Part shown: positions 23,626 to 31,674 of the stretch, one piece after another
How the letters are laid out: each line of letters starts with the position of its first letter
Numbering within the stretch: the first letter of the stretch is position 1
Assembly (NCBI GenBank): GCA_049616325.1
Contig: JBMZHG010000014.1
Coordinates: 1-49,220, forward strand
Direction of reading: 5' to 3'
Length of the DNA: 49,220 nucleotides
Origin: UBA11663 sp049616325
GTDB taxonomy: Bacteria; Bacteroidota; Bacteroidia; Flavobacteriales_D; Sanyastnellaceae
Notes under the pieces: model-generated
Database searches by the model: none
What the model saw: the letters and a program-made list of their open reading frames with translations, nothing else
Told to the model about the DNA's origin: nothing
Program-made: the position numbers and the translations under genes

Positions 23626-26553
23626 TCACTCAGATGGGGTAAATCTAACCAAAAAGCTGCAGCCCTTTCGGCCTTGATCGGTGCTTGTTACCACCAACTC
23701 TCCGTCGATTTGTTCGGTCAACGCCTGGACGAGGTAGACACCCAAGCTGTCGTTTTTGGCAAAGTCCATTCCGGGAGGAAGGCCCACCCCGTCGTCTGAG
23801 ACTTCGAGTTCCACAACCCCGCCCTCCATGTGTTGGATTCGCAATGTGATGACTCCCCGTGACCGATCGGGAAAACCGTATTTCAACGAATTGGAAACCA
23901 GTTCGTTGGTGATCAAACCGCACGGAATGGCTTGCTCGAGGCTCAGGTACACCTCGTCGAACACCGTTTGCAACACAACCTCGCAATCCGAACGCGAATA
24001 GCTCTGAATGAGGTTTGCGCTGAGTCGCTGCAAGTATTCAGCAAAACTGATGTTGGCAAAGTCTGTGTTGCGGTAGAGTGACTCGTGAATGAAACTCATC
24101 GTCGCAATTCGGTTGGTGCTCTCCTCGAGGAGGTTTAAGGTTTCCTCGTCCTTGACAAAGGATTTTTGGAGGTTCAACATGCTGCTGATGACCTGCAGGT
24201 TGTTCTTCACCCGATGATGCACCTCCTGCAAAAGCACCTCCTTTTCTTTCAAGGCGCTTCGAATCGCTCGGTCGATTTCCTTCCGCTCGGTGATGTCGTA
24301 GGCAATGCAGCTGATTTCACGTTGTTCTTCGCCAAGGCTCACAGGGTTCAAGAACACCTGGTACCAGCGGCTCTCGCCGTGGATGGTTTTCAGTGGGAGT
24401 TCGAATTGTTGGGGTTTTCCCTCCATGGCCCGCAAAAACAATCGAAGTTGACCCTGATACGGTTCTTCGTCCACAATGCGCGAAATGTTGTCAATAAACG
24501 AGCTTGTGGTGTCCAGATCCAACCCAAAGTCGTATTCAAAAATTTGCTTGAAGTTTTTGTTGAAGGCGTTGACTCGGTCGGCGCTGTCCATCGTGAACAT
24601 GATCATGTTCTCGGTGGAGTCGAAGATGGATTCGAGTTTTGCGCTTTGCGTCCGGGCACGCCGCTCGTGCAAACGCGTGTCGGTGATGTCCAAATAAATT
24701 CCCCGAACCCCTGTCGGTTTCCCGTTTTCGTTGTGCTGAACAGTTGATCCTCCGAGCATTGTGAGGGTTTGGCCGTTCGACGCAACAAACTTCAACTCCT
24801 CCCCTGACCCCTCAAGAGCTTTGATCCAAGTTCGGCCCCGCTTAGGCAACTCCGGCACCAAATCGTGCACCGTGCGTTTGGAAAGCTCCACTTCAGAGTA
24901 CCCTAAAAGCTCGTTGAAAGACGGGTTGGTATACGTAAAAAAACCCTTGTCGTCGAGGGTAAAAATGGCGTCGTTCGCGTTTTCCAAAATGCTCCTGTAC
25001 CGCATTTCGCTCGCCTCCAACTCCTCTTGAGCAATCTTCGCTTCGGTGATGTCTCTGCCAACAGCCATCGCTCCGAAGTTTTGGTCGTTCTCATCCTTCA
25101 AAACTGCAACCGTCAAGAACATTGGGAACGTGTCGCCGTTGAGGCGTCGACCCACCGTTTCCCCTGAAAAATTCATGTTCTCCAGCAGGGTGTTTCGAAT
25201 GCGTTCAGCTTCAATTTGGGTCGATACAAAATCGTGAAACACGTATTTCTTAGCCTCTTCCCCGAAGTCCAACCCAAACTCCACGGCAAATGCTTGGTTG
25301 TATTGGGACAAAACCCCTTCTGGATCGAAAGCGACAATCATGTCAATCGACGACTCAATGATGGATCGGTTCAATTGCTCTGCATCCGCCAAACGACGCT
25401 GGGTGGCTTTGTGCCTCTCTATTTCTTCCTTCAACAAGTTGTTCGCTTCCTCAGCGAGGGTGGCGCGCATCTGCTCACGAATCAACGCTACCCTGGTGCG
25501 TAGGTCCGTCAGGGTTACTTGCACCGCGGGGGATTGGTCGTGAAAAGAAAGGGTCATGCGAATGCCCACCTCAACTACGTCACCGCCCGCTCCGTGAATA
25601 CGTACCTCCCGGTACGGCGGCCGATCACCTCGCTCAACCATGCGACGATCTTCCTCCAACACCGCACGGTCATCTTCGTGGAACAACGCCACAAACTCTT
25701 CGTCGTACACGTCGTCTTCCAACCTGAAGCCCATCAAATCAAGCACCCCAGGATTGCTGTATTTAACCTTGCCGTTCACCATCAACAACAACCCCATCGG
25801 ACTCGTCTCCACAAGCATCCGGAACCGCTCCTTGGTCTGCAGCAAATCCATTTCCGTGCGCTTGCGCTCCGTAATGTCGTAGACCATCAACACCGTTTGG
25901 TTCGTTGTCGAATCCGTCGAACGGGTGGCTTCAAGGTGGATGGTTCTTCCTTGTTGAGTTCTTCCTTGAAGTTCCACTCGAGAACGCGCATATCTCCGCG
26001 CACCCAACCGTTGCCAATCCCGGGCGTTGACCATGGTAAGGATGTCCTCTCCGATGGGAAGCTCATTCCACCCAAACAACATTGCAAATTGCTCGTTGGC
26101 ATCTACGATTTCGGTGTCTTCCAAAAAAGCTATTCCCTCCATCGCATGACGTGCCAACGATCGAAAGCGCTGCTCGCTGTCACGGATGACTTGCTCGTAC
26201 ACCATGCGTTCGCTGATGTCTCGAATTTGAAGGATAATACTTCCATCACCTACCTGAACCGCTTTCCACTCCGCGTCAAACACGGAACCTGTTCGGCGCA
26301 TGGCACGGCAACGCATTTTCGAGGGTGACCCTTGAAGCACACGATCCACCTTCGAATCGAACAACGCCATTTCATCACCTTCCAACAACCACAATCCTTC
26401 CTTTTTCTCCCAAACGTTATCTACCCCCGCTTTCTTTGTCGCCCAGTCCAACATGCGAGAAGCCTGGGTGTTCCACGCCACTGGTTTCCCTTCCTTCACC
26501 AACATCATGGCTTCGGGACAGGCTTCCAAGAACTGAAGTTGAGATTTCGTCAT
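23626..26553 (-). CDS. Soluble multi-PAS histidine kinase (HisKA_2 type)
   Basis: The 975-residue kinase has no membrane segment or signal peptide, so it should sense in the cytoplasm. About six PAS/PAC modules are visible: 1-115, 125-230, 235-360, 395-515, 520-640 and 645-770. Each of modules 1, 2, 4, 5 and 6 ends in a PAC-like DI(S/T)(E/D) segment such as YDITERK or GRDITEAK. The kinase core is HisKA_2 (PF07568) with VHHRVKNNLQVISSMLNLQ and an ATPase domain with NELVSNSLKYGFP, VSDDGVGLPPG and SLGVYLVQALTEQ. HisKA_2 kinases often pair with receiver-output proteins, here the LytTR regulator downstream. It starts 12 bases after the MORN-repeat gene. Confidence 0.92.
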   Translation of the reverse strand: MTKSQLQFLEACPEAMMLVKEGKPVAWNTQASRMLDWATKKAGVDNVWEKKEGLWLLEGDEMALFDSKVDRVLQGSPSKMRCRAMRRTGSVFDAEWKAVQVGDGSIILQIRDISERMVYEQVIRDSEQRFRSLARHAMEGIAFLEDTEIVDANEQFAMLFGWNELPIGEDILTMVNARDWQRLGARRYARSRVELQGRTQQGRTIHLEATRSTDSTTNQTVLMVYDITERKRTEMDLLQTKERFRMLVETSPMGLLLMVNGKVKYSNPGVLDLMGFRLEDDVYDEEFVALFHEDDRAVLEEDRRMVERGDRPPYREVRIHGAGGDVVEVGIRMTLSFHDQSPAVQVTLTDLRTRVALIREQMRATLAEEANNLLKEEIERHKATQRRLADAEQLNRSIIESSIDMIVAFDPEGVLSQYNQAFAVEFGLDFGEEAKKYVFHDFVSTQIEAERIRNTLLENMNFSGETVGRRLNGDTFPMFLTVAVLKDENDQNFGAMAVGRDITEAKIAQEELEASEMRYRSILENANDAIFTLDDKGFFTYTNPSFNELLGYSEVELSKRTVHDLVPELPKRGRTWIKALEGSGEELKFVASNGQTLTMLGGSTVQHNENGKPTGVRGIYLDITDTRLHERRARTQSAKLESIFDSTENMIMFTMDSADRVNAFNKNFKQIFEYDFGLDLDTTSSFIDNISRIVDEEPYQGQLRLFLRAMEGKPQQFELPLKTIHGESRWYQVFLNPVSLGEEQREISCIAYDITERKEIDRAIRSALKEKEVLLQEVHHRVKNNLQVISSMLNLQKSFVKDEETLNLLEESTNRIATMSFIHESLYRNTDFANISFAEYLQRLSANLIQSYSRSDCEVVLQTVFDEVYLSLEQAIPCGLITNELVSNSLKYGFPDRSRGVITLRIQHMEGGVVELEVSDDGVGLPPGMDFAKNDSLGVYLVQALTEQIDGELVVTSTDQGRKGCSFLVRFTPSE

Positions 26554-26565
26554 CGTCCGTTGCCT

Positions 26566-28110
26566 TCACAGTTTTCCGTCGCGACGCTTGTCCACCTTCG
26601 AACCGTCCACTTTGCGAAGCTTGCCGTACCTGTAAATATACTCGTGCAACAGGGAACCTTGGTCATTGTAAAGCCGCCATTTCTTGTGTTTGGCACCGCT
26701 CTCGTATTTACCTTCCTCCTCGAGCACGCCGTTGGGATGCCAAGATTTGTGTTTGCCAATGGGTTGCCCAAATGAAAATTCTCCTTCAAATTGCCGCTTG
26801 CCGTCGCCGTACGTATGAGTCCAAAAACCTTCCTTTTGGCCCAATAAATAAGATCCCACTTCCAGGTGATCGTGAACGTGAACCCGCCACGGCCCTTGCC
26901 GCAAGCCGTCTTCATATTGTCCTTCAACAAGGATTTGACCAGCGGTGTCCAATTCCAGAAATTCGCCGTTCAATTCTCCTTGTTGGTATCGCTCTTTGCG
27001 GTGGATGTTTCCCCCGGGATACCACCACGTCCAGTGGCCGTGTACCTCTCCTTCCAAGTACTTTCCGTGCTGCTCTTTTTCACCTGATTCGCGGTAAAAC
27101 CACCATTCTCCGTCCCGAAGATCGTCCAGGTAAAACCCCTCCGCTCGCAACGTACCGTTGATCCAGTATTCCTTCCAAGGGCCATTCCGTTTGCCGTCCT
27201 TCTCTGTGATTCCCTCCGCCACCAAACAGTCGTTCTCAAACACACTTCCACCAACGACCTCTCCTTCGGTGTCATACTGCCTGGCCACACCTTGTTTCAC
27301 CCCGTCAACGTACGTCACCGTTTCTGCAAGCGTTCCGTCTTCACGCAAAATTTGTTGCAGTTCAATCACCGGATTGCGACTCTCTTCTTGCACCACCTCT
27401 TTTCCCAAACGGTACTCGACGACCTTAATGACGCTGCCCCGTGCATCGAAAAATTGAAACACGCCGTGCTTGAGATCCTCCAAATAAAATCCCGTTTCCA
27501 GCACGCGACCCAAGGGGTGAAATACTTTCCACGGGCCTGTTTTTCTGTTTTGGTCGTCGCGACGGTTGAATGTTTCTGACGCCACGAGGCGGTCGTTCTT
27601 GTACCAGCGGTAACCTTGCGGTTCCTCATTGACGTCGTATTGCACTGCCTTTCCCTCCCGCTTGTCATTCTCGTAAGGCATCTCCTGAATCAGAGAACCG
27701 TCCGACCGAAACGACTTCGCAACTCCGTCTCTCTTTCCGCCAACCCAAAAGATAGAATCCGAGAGCACCCCTTCGTTCCAGAGGGTTTGGACTCCTTGTC
27801 TTAATCCTTGTTGAAACTCACATGTCTCCGCAAGAGCTCCGTTTTCATAAAACCTCCAAACGCCATAGGGTTCTTCGTTTTTTCGCTCTCCTTCGCTCAG
27901 CTTCACCCCTCGATCCGAATAGCTCTTCCAAATCCCCGTGGGCACACCTTTCACCAAACACCCTTCGCTTGCTACCGCTCCATTGGCGTGCTTGAACTGC
28001 GTCCATTCACAACCCACCAACTCGGGTTGCGCCCAAACCAAATTCAAGTTTCCACACACCCATAGTAAAATAATTTTTTTAAAAAAAGAGTTTGTAGTAG
28101 TAGTAGGCAT
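26566..28110 (-). CDS. Exported MORN-repeat (YwqK-like) protein
   Basis: The 514-residue product starts at ATG 28110 with signal-like residues (SFFKKIILLWVCGNLNLVWAQ, cleavage near 31). The rest is a long series of MORN-variant repeats of about 22-25 residues, recognisable by G-x-W-x-x-Y/F-x-x-x-G patterns such as RNGPWKEYWINGTLRAEGFY, RDGEWWFYRESGEKEQHGKY and RQGPWRVHVHDHLEVGSYL. Such proteins are often auto-named YwqK antitoxin, but there is no toxin gene here and the protein is exported. The function of this repeat in Bacteroidota envelopes is not established. It is first in a cluster with the PAS kinase (12-base gap) and LytTR gene. Confidence 0.82.
   Translation of the reverse strand: MPTTTTNSFFKKIILLWVCGNLNLVWAQPELVGCEWTQFKHANGAVASEGCLVKGVPTGIWKSYSDRGVKLSEGERKNEEPYGVWRFYENGALAETCEFQQGLRQGVQTLWNEGVLSDSIFWVGGKRDGVAKSFRSDGSLIQEMPYENDKREGKAVQYDVNEEPQGYRWYKNDRLVASETFNRRDDQNRKTGPWKVFHPLGRVLETGFYLEDLKHGVFQFFDARGSVIKVVEYRLGKEVVQEESRNPVIELQQILREDGTLAETVTYVDGVKQGVARQYDTEGEVVGGSVFENDCLVAEGITEKDGKRNGPWKEYWINGTLRAEGFYLDDLRDGEWWFYRESGEKEQHGKYLEGEVHGHWTWWYPGGNIHRKERYQQGELNGEFLELDTAGQILVEGQYEDGLRQGPWRVHVHDHLEVGSYLLGQKEGFWTHTYGDGKRQFEGEFSFGQPIGKHKSWHPNGVLEEEGKYESGAKHKKWRLYNDQGSLLHEYIYRYGKLRKVDGSKVDKRRDGKL
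28074..28106. repeat. T7-A7 tract plus (TAG)4 inside the MORN-protein signal peptide
   Basis: Seven T (28074-28080) run directly into seven A (28081-28087), and a TAG triplet is repeated four times at 28095-28106. Both lie in codons 2-12 of the gene on the - strand. The homopolymers are the longest I saw in coding DNA here and could slip. Confidence 0.7.
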
Positions 28111-28453
28111 GTGGATGGCTGGCAAAACTTCCGTCAGAAGCCTGTTGTTTTTTACGTTTTTCACGGATGTTGCACAAAGTTCGGTAGGGATTGTGGAATA
28201 CAACTTTCTGAAAAGGAGGGTTTGAGCTTGCTTTTGCACACGTTGTGGATGACGAGAGATGGAACAAAATCTAGTGAAACATGATGTTGAGAACCGAGGT
28301 GTTTTGTGAGTAAAACTCGTGTGCAATTCAGGCCCATGGGATTTGGAAGCGCAGGGCAAGAGCTGGCTTAGGTCTCACGACGTGGGAATCCAAAAAAAGT
28401 TCTTCTCCGATGCTCACAGGTTCATCAACGTTGGTTGTGGGTATTTTCGTGGC
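28111..28453. promoter_or_regulatory. 343-base divergent gap between MORN and rpiB genes
   Basis: This stretch has lower GC than its surroundings and no convincing gene, though frames stay open on both strands. The only signal I can support is TATTTTCG at 28442-28449, a -7-like box that ends 4 bases before the rpiB ATG at 28454. I see no terminator and no clear promoter for the MORN gene. Confidence 0.4.
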
Positions 28454-30469
28454 ATGATTATTAGCATTGGATGCGATCACGCGGGACCGGTTTTGAAGAC
28501 CCGTATTACTCAACATTTGGAATCAAAGGGATACGTGATGTTAAATCGTGGCACGGATTCGAACGACAGCGTCGATTATCCAGATCACGCACATGCCGTG
28601 GCGGACGACGTTTCCAACGACGCAGCCGCACTGGGTATTTTGATTTGCGGCTCTGCAAACGGAGTTGCGATGACCGCGAACAAACATCCCGAAGTGCGTG
28701 CAGCAATTGCGTGGACACCAGAAATTGCGTCGTTGGCGCGTGAACACAACGACGCCAATGTGTTGTGCATTCCCGCTCGGTTTGTTTCAGAGGAGGCGGC
28801 TTTGGCTATAGTGGACGCCTTTTTTAACTCTCAATTCGAAGGAGGAAGGCACCAACGTCGTGTAGGAAAGATTGCCTGCGCCATGTTGGCTTCATGCATG
28901 TTCATCTTTTCTGGATGGGCCCAAAGGCAAGTGCACAACCCAACGGACCCACGGTACGTGAATGATGTGTCGTTGGATGAAAAAGAACTGAAGTTGCATT
29001 TGAGCATTTTGGCCAGCGACGGATTTGAAGGACGAGAGACCGGTGAGGTGGGCCAACGCAAAGCAGCACATTACATTGAGGCGTATTATGCTTCCCTCGG
29101 ATTTGAAGGTTGCAACGACGGGTCTTACTTCCAAATGGTGCCAATGACCAACACCCAAATTCGAGGCGGAGAATTGGTTGTTTCGGAAGACACGTTGGTG
29201 TTGGCGGAGCAATTCTTGTTGTACCCAGGATTGGACGTTACGGAGTTGAAAAACGAGAAAATGACGTTTGTCGGTCACGGCATTCAAACGAAGACTTGGA
29301 ACGACTACAAGAGGTACAAAGGTGGCGGTGTGGTTCTCATGCGCAGCGGTGAACCTGTGGATGCCGACGGGAAGTCTCTGCTAACGGAAGACGGTGAGCC
29401 GTCCGAGTGGGCTGAATCCATGAGCCGAAAGCGTGAGCTGGCCCAAGAAATGGGTGCAAAGGCGGTGATTGTCGTGTTGGAGGACGAAGATTTTGAGATG
29501 CGCAAGAGCCGCATGAAGCGGTGGATGTTGCGAAAAGCGACCTCATTGAACCATGATAAAGATGGGGAGGGAACGAATTTACCCACGCTGTTTGTTTCGA
29601 CTACCCAGGCAGACATATGGTTGGCGGGCTCTAAGGTTGTTTCACTCGCCGATCACAACTTGACGATTGCCAAAGGAAAGCCTGCCAAAGCCGCCTCGCT
29701 GAACCCGACACTCCAAATGAACATCGACCAGTTGCGGTACGGTTATGAAGCAGAAAATGTTCTGGCCTTTTTGGAGGGATCCGACGATGAGGTCAAGGAT
29801 GAAATCATCGTGGTGACCTCGCACTACGACCACGTCGGTATCATTGACGGGGAGATTCACAACGGCGCGGATGACGACGGCTCAGGCACAGTGACGGTCA
29901 TGGAATTGGCTAGGCAGTTCAGCCAGCTTGCCGAAAAGGGCTTAAAACCTCGTCGCAGCGTGCTCTTTATGAACGTCGTGGGAGAGGAAAAGGGGTTGTT
30001 GGGGAGTGAATGGTACGCCGACCACCCCATTTTCCCTCTTGAAAACACCGTTGCCAACCTCAACATTGACATGATTGGACGCACCGACGAGGCACACTCC
30101 GAAGACCCGAGGTACGTGTACTTGATTGGTGCAGACAAACTCTCTTCGGAGTTGCACGAAGTGAGCGAATACTGCAACGAGACGTTTACCAATTTGGCCT
30201 TGGACTACACGTACAACGCGCCAGACGACCCCAACCGCTTCTACTACCGGAGCGACCATTACAACTTTGCTAAGAACAACATCCCCGTCATTTTTTACTT
30301 CACCGGGGTCCACGAGGATTACCACAAACCTGGCGACGACGCGGACAAAATTCTCTACCCAAAGATGGCGGAAATTGGAAAATTGGTGTTCCACACGGCG
30401 TGGCACCTTGCGAACATGGAAAACCGAATCGTAGTGGACCGAGTCAACGATTTTCCGAGCGACCGCTAA
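28454..30469 (+). CDS. rpiB: Ribose-5-phosphate isomerase B fused to an M28 metallopeptidase
   Basis: One uninterrupted 671-codon frame encodes two enzymes. Residues 1-143 are a full RpiB (interconverts ribose-5-P and ribulose-5-P): CDHAG near the N-terminus, catalytic Cys65 in LICGSANGVAMTANK, and the usual C-terminal FEGGRHQRRV. Where RpiB should stop, the frame continues into a hydrophobic stretch (140-156, IACAMLASCMFIFSGWA). Residues about 170-660 are an M28 peptidase with zinc ligands His457/Asp459 (SHYDH), Asp473 (GADDDGSG), Glu511/512, Asp539 and His602 (SDHYNF). The peptidase could also be made separately from ATG 28883 or 28898 with this stretch as signal peptide. Start ATG 28454 is preceded by a -7-like box. 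It overlaps the convergent TlpA gene by 26 bases. Confidence 0.85.
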   Translation: MIISIGCDHAGPVLKTRITQHLESKGYVMLNRGTDSNDSVDYPDHAHAVADDVSNDAAALGILICGSANGVAMTANKHPEVRAAIAWTPEIASLAREHNDANVLCIPARFVSEEAALAIVDAFFNSQFEGGRHQRRVGKIACAMLASCMFIFSGWAQRQVHNPTDPRYVNDVSLDEKELKLHLSILASDGFEGRETGEVGQRKAAHYIEAYYASLGFEGCNDGSYFQMVPMTNTQIRGGELVVSEDTLVLAEQFLLYPGLDVTELKNEKMTFVGHGIQTKTWNDYKRYKGGGVVLMRSGEPVDADGKSLLTEDGEPSEWAESMSRKRELAQEMGAKAVIVVLEDEDFEMRKSRMKRWMLRKATSLNHDKDGEGTNLPTLFVSTTQADIWLAGSKVVSLADHNLTIAKGKPAKAASLNPTLQMNIDQLRYGYEAENVLAFLEGSDDEVKDEIIVVTSHYDHVGIIDGEIHNGADDDGSGTVTVMELARQFSQLAEKGLKPRRSVLFMNVVGEEKGLLGSEWYADHPIFPLENTVANLNIDMIGRTDEAHSEDPRYVYLIGADKLSSELHEVSEYCNETFTNLALDYTYNAPDDPNRFYYRSDHYNFAKNNIPVIFYFTGVHEDYHKPGDDADKILYPKMAEIGKLVFHTAWHLANMENRIVVDRVNDFPSDR

Positions 30470-31652
30470 GCCGATCCAATTCGGCGCGGAACGTCTCCAC
30501 CTCCTCCTCGTATCCCTGGCCTGTGGCGGGGCCGTTGAACCCTTTGTGCACCTTTGGCACCCCTGAGCCTGCTGCCGGCCAAAACAGGGTGGTCGGGAAC
30601 GAATGCACGGTGTCCAACGCGCTGATTGCCGCGGCGGCGTCCTGTTTGCTCGCCCTCCCTCCGAGAACAACTTCCCAAGAGAGGTTCATTTCGCTGCGGA
30701 ATTGATTGAGGCGCTTGAGAGCCCGCTCGTCGCTGCTGCGCTCAAAGGCCAGGCTGACAAATTCGATTTCAGGGTAGTCCGGGGCAAAGGAGGCGAGCAT
30801 CCGAGCTTCGTCCATGCAGTTGGGGCACCACGTGCCCAAAACATCGACCACTGCGCCCCTCTTTCCCCGCATTGCTAGCCCTTCTGAGGACCAGTGCACC
30901 GTGTCACCTCGGGTATTCACCCCCACAAACGACAGAACGCTGTCCACGGGAAGCTGGAACGAACTTTCCCATTTGTCCGGCATCCCAGTGGAAACGCGAG
31001 CTCCCTGGAAGGAGGTTTGGTAATGGGTCCCGGACAGGAACGTGCCGTCCACCAAGGAGTCGCCGTCCACCAAAGCATCAAACCGAAACAAATGAGAGCC
31101 GTCGAACGTGTTGATTATCAACACTTTGTCTCGAAGGGTTCCAGCCAAGTACCGGTAGTCGCCAGTGGGGGTTGAAATGGTTCCCCACGCGGAATCTCCC
31201 CGGGTCCGCAAATGCAGAGTTCCCTCCGTGGTTCTCCACGTGCTTGTTGCCACGGGTCTGTCGGGGGAGGGCGCCGCCGCTGCAATTGGGCGCATCACCA
31301 AGGGGACCTTGTAGTCGTTGGGCCGAAGGGAGTCCACCCAAAAGCCACTCCACTCGCCCCCCTCCCACGCCCCAACCCATGCGCCACCAAAGACGGGCAC
31401 GCGAAACACCCCCTCCCCTTCTTGCGGCATCACGATGCGCTCTGTTCCGTTCCGCACCTCCCAGGCGTCGGGAAGGCGCTCCACGAGAATGTGTGTTGGC
31501 GGTTCGGTGCCAAATTCCGCTTCGTACAGGCGTTCGTGCGTGGCGGGGGGCTCACACCCCAGCGCGACTGCCGCAAACACACCAAACGCCGTCCAAACGC
31601 GACGAGAGCGGCCCATGGCCGCCCTCGACAAAACAGAATCACGTGCCTTCAT
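30444..31652 (-). CDS. TlpA-like thioredoxin-fold lipoprotein
   Basis: TlpA-type proteins are periplasm-facing thiol-disulfide oxidoreductases. The 402-residue product has a lipoprotein signal (WTAFGVFAAVALGC, Cys33) and an N-terminal beta-rich domain of about 200 residues. The C-terminal AhpC/TSA-type thioredoxin domain has active site TWCPNC (Cys276, Cys279), the FVSLAFE strand and the cis-Pro segment SFPTTLFW. Two starts are possible: ATG 31652, preceded at 5 bases by TACTTTG, and ATG 31616, preceded by GAGGG. I prefer the former, with little certainty. It follows the aldehyde dehydrogenase gene by 22 bases. Its 3' end overlaps the M28 frame. Confidence 0.85.
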   Translation of the reverse strand: MKARDSVLSRAAMGRSRRVWTAFGVFAAVALGCEPPATHERLYEAEFGTEPPTHILVERLPDAWEVRNGTERIVMPQEGEGVFRVPVFGGAWVGAWEGGEWSGFWVDSLRPNDYKVPLVMRPIAAAAPSPDRPVATSTWRTTEGTLHLRTRGDSAWGTISTPTGDYRYLAGTLRDKVLIINTFDGSHLFRFDALVDGDSLVDGTFLSGTHYQTSFQGARVSTGMPDKWESSFQLPVDSVLSFVGVNTRGDTVHWSSEGLAMRGKRGAVVDVLGTWCPNCMDEARMLASFAPDYPEIEFVSLAFERSSDERALKRLNQFRSEMNLSWEVVLGGRASKQDAAAAISALDTVHSFPTTLFWPAAGSGVPKVHKGFNGPATGQGYEEEVETFRAELDRLSGRSENR

Positions 31653-31674
31653 GCACGCAAAGTACGCGGGAAAG

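Noticed and set aside
26566..28110. Antitoxin of a toxin-antitoxin system (YwqK-type name)
   Set aside because: The protein is large, carries a signal peptide and has no small toxin gene beside it; the name reflects shared MORN repeats only.
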